This document shows positions 5,037 through 5,591 of a DNA stretch of 5,591 nucleotides, piece after piece; positions within the stretch are counted from its first letter, which is position 1; the number at the start of each line of letters is the position of its first letter. Source of the DNA: Chlorobiota bacterium (lineage in GTDB: Bacteria > Bacteroidota > Ignavibacteria > Ignavibacteriales > Ignavibacteriaceae); contig RHKR01000191.1 of assembly GCA_008363265.1 (NCBI GenBank), positions 1-5,591 of the forward strand, in the 5' to 3' direction. The notes beneath the pieces were generated by a model that ran no database searches, had not been told where the DNA came from, and saw only the letters and a list, made by a program, of their open reading frames with translations. The translations under genes were made by a program, and so were the position numbers.

Positions 5037-5591
5037 CTACTCCAAAACGATCATCTTTTTCGTCAGTTTTAGTTGTCCGGCGCGGAGCTCATAAAAATAA
5101 ACACCGGATGGAAGGCCATTGGCATTAAAATTTACTTCATGCTCACCGGCCTGTCGGAATCCTTTTATAAGTTCCGCCACTTTTTTGCCAAGTGCGTTGT
5201 AAACCGAAAGCTCTACATCACCGTCAACTGGTAACGCATAACGGATAACGGTAACCGGGTTAAAGGGATTCGGATAATTCTGATGGAGTGTAAAAACCTG
5301 CGGTAAGGCATCAACCGAAACTTCGGCGGAATAGGAATAGCTGCCGTCGTTATCGAGTTGCTTGAGTCTGTACAATGTTCTTGTGCTTCCAGGGCTGGGA
5401 TCAGTGAAAGTGTAATATTTTGGTGAATTACTCGTGCCACTTCCCTCAACGAAGCCAATCGCCTCCCAGGTTTTACCTGAGCTTTTTTCAATTGAGAACC
5501 CCGAGTTGTCAACTTCGGTTGCAGTTTGCCAGTCGAGAATCACGGTCTTGCCCGATCTTCTCGCTTTGAATGAAACCAGCTCAACAGGAAG
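5037..5591 (-). CDS. Secreted protein, C-terminal part with T9SS sorting domain (5' partial)
   Basis: The frame is open to the right edge, so the N-terminus with any signal peptide lies outside; 184 residues are visible, and a GTG at 5543 is internal. Visible residues 1-94 form the domain that often precedes T9SS tails in this group: LPVELVSF at the start, then VILDWQTATEVDNSGFSIEKS, and YRLKQLDNDGSYSYSAEVSV near its end. This is a fibronectin-like beta-sandwich by family knowledge. Residues about 99-184 are the T9SS type A sorting domain: LHQNYPNPFNP, YNALGKKV, SGVYFYEL and a terminal KKMIVLE. The protein is probably exported across the outer membrane and either released or anchored; its main activity would be encoded in the missing N-terminal part. 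The TAG stop is at 5039-5037. It shares strand with thyA but is separated by a 295-bp repeat-filled spacer. No clear terminator follows it. Confidence 0.92.
   Translation of the reverse strand, partial: LPVELVSFKARRSGKTVILDWQTATEVDNSGFSIEKSSGKTWEAIGFVEGSGTSNSPKYYTFTDPSPGSTRTLYRLKQLDNDGSYSYSAEVSVDALPQVFTLHQNYPNPFNPVTVIRYALPVDGDVELSVYNALGKKVAELIKGFRQAGEHEVNFNANGLPSGVYFYELRAGQLKLTKKMIVLE

Noticed and set aside
5213..5512. 99-residue minus-strand open frame
   Set aside because: It overlaps the clearly recognisable fibronectin-like and T9SS region in another frame of the same strand and shows no motifs.

Overview
The window looks like chromosomal DNA from a member of the Fibrobacteres-Chlorobi-Bacteroidetes group, most likely an Ignavibacteria-type organism. 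The main evidence is two flanking secreted proteins that each end in a type IX secretion (T9SS) C-terminal sorting domain with the signature QNYPNPFNP. Weak or absent Shine-Dalgarno sequences before two of the three complete genes, and intergenic spacers full of short-period repeats, fit this placement but do not prove it.

Layout from left to right. (1) Positions 2-1255, plus strand: the C-terminal part of a large secreted protein built from repeated ~120-residue Cys-containing modules, ending in a T9SS sorting domain. (2) Positions 1254-1404: a convergent spacer holding two heptamer repeat arrays, a small palindrome and a bidirectional terminator. (3) Positions 4741-1403, minus strand: a compact cluster transcribed in the order thyA, folA, mutL. 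thyA and folA overlap by 4 bp (TTGA), and folA starts with TTG. folA and mutL are separated by an 88-bp gap occupied by an inverted array of 9-bp repeats. (4) Positions 4742-5036: a gene-free spacer with a palindromic promoter candidate for thyA, followed by a mosaic of 9-bp repeats. (5) Positions 5591-5037, minus strand: the C-terminal part of a second T9SS cargo protein, entering from beyond the right edge.

Function. ThyA makes dTMP from dUMP and oxidises methylene-tetrahydrofolate to dihydrofolate. FolA reduces dihydrofolate back to tetrahydrofolate, so the coupled pair forms the thymidylate cycle. MutL, downstream on the same strand, is the endonuclease-type mismatch-repair factor of methyl-independent repair. 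The cluster therefore combines dTMP supply with replication fidelity. The two secreted proteins are unrelated to this role and probably act at the cell surface or outside the cell.

The genes themselves are recognisable families. The least explained content lies in the spacers. All three are built from short tandem units (7-bp or 9-bp period) arranged around a central palindrome or loop. All three sit at, or within about 25 bp of, the stop codon of a gene. Two of them share the core CCGGAGG. I report this as the main candidate for undescribed structure. No novel protein system is evident.
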